Origin: Bartonella birtlesii IBS 325
Lineage (GTDB): Bacteria; Pseudomonadota; Alphaproteobacteria; Rhizobiales; Rhizobiaceae
Direction of reading: 5' to 3'
Length of the DNA: 64,000 nt
Assembly: GCF_000273375.1 (NCBI RefSeq)
Contig: NZ_CM001557.1
Location: 10,001-74,000 of the forward strand
Shown piece after piece: positions 60,406-64,000 of this stretch. The notes under the pieces were generated by a model, which had not been told where the DNA came from, did not search any database, and was given only the letters and a program-made list of their open reading frames with translations. The first letter of the stretch is position 1, and every line of letters starts with the position of its first letter. Position numbers and translations under genes: made by a program.

Positions 60406-61132
60406 AAACGCAGCAACATAAAAAACATTACGTATTTTGTTTATCATAAAAAACTTCTAAAAGCAGTTTTTTGATTTTTGAGCCAAGAATATGTCAAAAG
60501 CGCAAAATAATGACTATTTATATACGCACAATTTCAATGTTCTGAAAGCAGCATTCACTTTAAACTTTCAGTTTTCAGCTTTTTTATTTATTGAAATTCA
60601 GCACAAAATACATTTTTCTTGCTCTGCATCAACACAACGCATTTTGATCAAAAATATACTCCCTGCCCCTAGTTCTATCAAGAACTTTAAAATATCGGTA
60701 TAATATCAAATATCCCTATAAAGAAACACATAAGCAACGAGCACAACGAGCAGATTGGTATTATATTTGTACAAAGAATCCTTTTATATTAAGGCCAAAT
60801 ACATTCAACGAAAAGCTCTTAACAAATAATTCAAAAGCAATGAACAATAAAAGGTCATATGCAATAACAGAAATATAATAATTTATAAATATAGTACAAA
60901 CACTACTATAAATACTATTATAATGTACAATACTCATTGCACTTATAAATACATTATGAAATTAATTATATATTTTGAAAATTAAAATTTTATTTTTGAT
61001 AACATTTGACAGAGAAAGAAAAATAAATTATCAACGCTAGGAGTAATTAACGAAAAGCAATATCTATTTCTATTCTTCTTTTAAAAGAATGCGGGGAAAT
61101 AAGTATTGGGGGCTTTTAAAAGGAGAGTACAA
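60406..61132. other. AT-rich region before the repeat surface protein
   Basis: Apart from the promoter at 61006-61034 I see nothing firm. A 70-codon frame at 60491-60703 lacks a ribosome-binding site and family likeness. Confidence 0.4.
61006..61034 (+). promoter_or_regulatory. Promoter of the repeat surface protein
   Basis: A consensus -35 TTGACA and TATCAA are separated by 17 bases, predicting a start near 61041 and a leader of about 90 bases. Confidence 0.5.
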
Positions 61133-64000
61133 GTGTATAAAAAATCCCTTCTGTCATCTATAGCAACAGCAGCTATTGTGCTTTTTAATATTCAGTTTAA
61201 TGTGCACGCAGAATCTCTTGAATCTTCTGGAGAGAAAAAAGAGGTTAAAGATGCCACTTATGAGACTCTTCATGCCCTAAAGGAAGGGCAAATCATCGGA
61301 ACTGATCTAAAGGTAACCGGAAATAAAGATACAAATTCAAGCTCAAACACAAATATCTACGTTATAAGCGTTGAAGGCAAAGACAGTGCAATTAAATTAA
61401 CGGGAGATAAAACAATCATTCAAGGAACGGATTCTGATATCCGCTTGGGTCTTGAAGCAAAAGAGAATGCTATCCTTCAAATGACTGGGGGAACTGTTAC
61501 GGTTTCCGACATTGGTGTTCACTTCTCGAATAGTAATAGCTCCGAAAACAAACTGGAAAATGTAACCATATCAAGTGGTAAAAAAGATGCGTTTCTCACG
61601 AATGGAATCAATACAAACAACAGTACAGTCGCTTTAAACAATATAACCGTGACGCAAGCAGGAAAAGCCATAGTCGCAGACAATGAGTCTACAATAACAG
61701 TCTCTGGAGGTTCATTTAATGCAAAAGAAGCAACAATAACTGCTAACAACAACAGTACCATTACCTTAACCAACGATGCTCACATCACCTCATCTGAGAA
61801 CTCAGGACTTCTCGCACAAAACGGTGGCGCCATCAGTATGACAGGGGGAACCATTCAAGCTGCCCACGCTGGTGCTGACTTCAAAAACAGTAAGAGCGAA
61901 AAAAACAAACTAGAAAATGTGACCATATCAAGTGGTAAAGCCGATACGCTGCTCGAGAATGGAATCTTGGCAGAGGATAGTACAGTCGCTTTAAAAAATG
62001 TAACCGTGACGCAAGCAGGAAACGCCATAGTTGCAGACAATGAGTCTACAATAACAGTCTCTGGAGGTTCATTTAATGCAAAAGAAGCAACAATAGTTTC
62101 TGAAGGCAACAGTATCATTACCTTAACCGACAATGCTCAAATCACCTCATCTGAGAACTACGGACTTCTCGCGCAAAACGGTGGCGCCATCAACATGACA
62201 GGGGGAGCCATTCAAGCTGCCACCGCTGGTGCTGGCTTCAAAAACAGTAAGAGCGAAAAAAACAAACTAGAAAATGTGACCATATCAAGTAGTAAAGCCG
62301 ATACGCTGCTCACGAATGGAATCTTTGCAGAGGATAGTACAGTCGCTTTAAAAAATGTAACCGTAACACAAGCAGGAAACGCCATAGTTGCAGACAATGA
62401 GTCTACAATAACAGTCTCTGGAGGTTCATTTAATGCAAAAAAAGCAACAATAGTTTCTGAAGGCAACAGTATCATTACCTTAACCGACAATGCTCACATT
62501 ACGTCATCTGAGAACTACGGACTTCTCGCGCAAAACGGTGGCGCCATCAACATGACAGGGGGAGCCATTCAAGCTGCCCTCACTGGTGCTGGCTTCAAAA
62601 ACAGTAAGAGCGAAAAAAATAAACTAGAAAATGTGACCATATCAAGCAGTAAAGCCGATACGCTGCTCACGATTGGAATCTTGGCAGATAATAGTACAGT
62701 CGCTTTAAAAAATGTAACCGTAACACAAGCAGGAAACGCCATATCTGTAGACAATGATTCTACAATAACAGTCTCTGGAGGATCATTTAACGCAAAAGAC
62801 GCAACAATAGTTTCTAAAGGCGACAGTATCATTACCTTAACCGACAATGCTCAAATCACCTCATCTGAGAACGCCGGACTCCTTGCAAATGAAAATGGTG
62901 CCATCAGCATGACAGGGGGAACCATTCAAGCTGCCCTCACTGGTGCTGGCTTCCAGGGCAGTAAGAGCGAAAAAAATAAACTGGAAAATGTGACCATATC
63001 AAGCAGTAAAGCCGATACGCTGCTCACGTTTGGAATCTTGGCAGATAATAGTACAGTCGCTTTAAAAAATGTAACCGTAACACAAGCAGGAAAAGCCATA
63101 TCTGTAGACAATGATTCTACAATAACAGTTTCTGGAGGATCATTTGAGACAAAAGACGCAACAATAGTTTCTAAAGGAGACAGCAGCATTACCTTAACCG
63201 ACAATGCTCACATTACATCATCTGAGAACGCCGGACTTCTCGCGCAAAATGGTGGTGCAATCAACATGACAGGGGGAACCATTAAAGCTGCCACCGCTGG
63301 TGCTGACTTCCAGGGCAGTAAGAGCGAAAACAACAAACTGAAAGATGTGACCATATCAAGCAGTAAAGCCGATACGCTGCTCACGACTGGAATCCATGCA
63401 AATAAAAGTACAGTTGATTTAGACAATATAACCGTGACAAACGCAGAAAAAGCCATAGTCGCAGAGGATAAGTCTACAATAACAGTTTCTGGAGGATCAT
63501 TTGAGACAAAAAACGCAACAATAATTGCTGACGACAACAGTAGCATTACCTTAACCAACGATGCTCACATTACGTCATCTGAGAACGCCGGACTCCTTGC
63601 AAATGAAAATGGTGCCATCAGCATGACAGGGGGAACCATTAAAGCTGCCACCGCTGGTGCTAACTTCCAGGGCAGTAACAAAGCAGAAAACAAACTGGAA
63701 AATGTGACCATATCAAGCAGTAAAAAAGATGCATCGAGTGGTAAAGATGATACGCTGCTCACGAATGGAATCTTGGCAGATGATAGTACAGTCACTTTAA
63801 ACAATGTAACCGTAACACAAGCAAGAAATGCCATATCTGCCGATAATGAATCTACAATAAAGGTCTCTGGAGGATCATTTGACGCAAAAACAACAGCAAT
63901 AGTTGCTCAAAACGACAGTAGCATTACTTTAAACGATACTACAGTTACATCATCTCATGAAAATGGTGTTCATGCGCAAACAGGTTCAAAAATTACCATA
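61133..64000 (+). CDS. Repeat-containing surface protein, probable autotransporter passenger (3' end outside window)
   Basis: A GTG at 61133 behind AAAAGGAGAG opens a frame that runs without a stop for 956 codons to the window end. The first 27 residues are a signal peptide (KKSLLSSIATAAIVLFNIQFNVHA). After an N-terminal part of about 110 residues with short beta-helix strands (ILQMTGGTVTVSDIG) come seven copies of a 119-residue repeat rich in Gly, Thr, Asn and Ser. Such parallel beta-helix repeats are typical of type V secreted adhesin passengers, and a C-terminal barrel is expected beyond the window. It is not related in sequence to the array at 30.8-54 kb. No cysteines were seen in the repeats. 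Confidence 0.85.
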   Translation, partial: MYKKSLLSSIATAAIVLFNIQFNVHAESLESSGEKKEVKDATYETLHALKEGQIIGTDLKVTGNKDTNSSSNTNIYVISVEGKDSAIKLTGDKTIIQGTDSDIRLGLEAKENAILQMTGGTVTVSDIGVHFSNSNSSENKLENVTISSGKKDAFLTNGINTNNSTVALNNITVTQAGKAIVADNESTITVSGGSFNAKEATITANNNSTITLTNDAHITSSENSGLLAQNGGAISMTGGTIQAAHAGADFKNSKSEKNKLENVTISSGKADTLLENGILAEDSTVALKNVTVTQAGNAIVADNESTITVSGGSFNAKEATIVSEGNSIITLTDNAQITSSENYGLLAQNGGAINMTGGAIQAATAGAGFKNSKSEKNKLENVTISSSKADTLLTNGIFAEDSTVALKNVTVTQAGNAIVADNESTITVSGGSFNAKKATIVSEGNSIITLTDNAHITSSENYGLLAQNGGAINMTGGAIQAALTGAGFKNSKSEKNKLENVTISSSKADTLLTIGILADNSTVALKNVTVTQAGNAISVDNDSTITVSGGSFNAKDATIVSKGDSIITLTDNAQITSSENAGLLANENGAISMTGGTIQAALTGAGFQGSKSEKNKLENVTISSSKADTLLTFGILADNSTVALKNVTVTQAGKAISVDNDSTITVSGGSFETKDATIVSKGDSSITLTDNAHITSSENAGLLAQNGGAINMTGGTIKAATAGADFQGSKSENNKLKDVTISSSKADTLLTTGIHANKSTVDLDNITVTNAEKAIVAEDKSTITVSGGSFETKNATIIADDNSSITLTNDAHITSSENAGLLANENGAISMTGGTIKAATAGANFQGSNKAENKLENVTISSSKKDASSGKDDTLLTNGILADDSTVTLNNVTVTQARNAISADNESTIKVSGGSFDAKTTAIVAQNDSSITLNDTTVTSSHENGVHAQTGSKITI
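61547..64000 (+). repeat. Seven tandem 357-bp (119-residue) repeats
   Basis: The repeat start AAC-AAA-CTR-GAA recurs at 61547, 61904, 62261, 62618, 62975, 63332 (with AAG) and 63689, each 357 bases apart. Copies 2-5 are the most alike. The seventh has an insertion of about eight codons and drifts, so the array may be near its end. Confidence 0.92.

Noticed and set aside
60491..60703. Plus-strand 70-codon frame
   Set aside because: No ribosome-binding site, no family likeness, AT-driven composition.
61519..63834. Minus-strand open frames of about 92 codons recurring every 357 bases
   Set aside because: They are shadows of the tandem repeat in the plus-strand surface protein gene.

Overview
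The window is a chromosomal segment of a Bartonella-type alphaproteobacterium. The base composition is AT-rich and gene spacing is loose. It carries an alphaproteobacterial ornithine decarboxylase behind a speF-type structured leader, a gcvTHP operon behind a tandem glycine riboswitch, a LON-domain/Trm112 pair, and a large paralogous family of autotransporters whose barrel segment (start motif VVPQVPTYLLLPN) I recognise as Bartonella-specific. I cannot name the species from sequence alone.

Layout. 1-8 kb: the end of a HlyD/EmrB-type drug exporter pair, a GNAT acetyltransferase and ornithine decarboxylase (minus strand, long regulated leader), tRNA hydroxylase TrhO, KDPG aldolase and ferredoxin-NADP reductase. 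8-16 kb: alanine racemase, the gcvT-gcvH-gcvP operon, and the LON/Trm112 pair. 16-19 kb: an AT-rich MFS transporter flanked by two diverged copies of a structured RNA element resembling the Bartonella Brt RNAs; the right copy precedes a decayed XRE regulator. 19-30 kb: asd, an SH3 exported protein, the metQNI methionine importer with a duplicated metI tail, a MaoC dehydratase, a SAF-domain oxidoreductase, and a creatininase-like / CobW GTPase / WD40 cluster.

30.8-54 kb: a minus-strand array of six autotransporter loci in all states of repair. Three are intact (36842-39463, 40765-43419, 44440-47511). One is split by a frameshift at a C5T5 tract just before the barrel (32638-36668). One is a giant two-passenger gene split at an A7 tract (48164-54063). 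Two are deletion relics (30787-32487, 39654-40397), the first of them adjacent to the intact array. Counting both relics there are seven loci in all. Four share a 21-bp upstream box.

54-64 kb: an iron-siderophore type ABC importer reading away from the array, tRNA-Gln(CTG), a decayed lipoprotein metallophosphoesterase interrupted by a P4-type integrase fragment, and the 5' part of a further surface protein with a GTG start and at least seven 119-residue repeats, running off the window end.

The functional theme is a conserved metabolic backbone broken by a surface-antigen region that changes by duplication, deletion, repeat expansion and homopolymer frameshift, next to iron and methionine uptake. 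All calls are from reading the sequence; no database search was possible.
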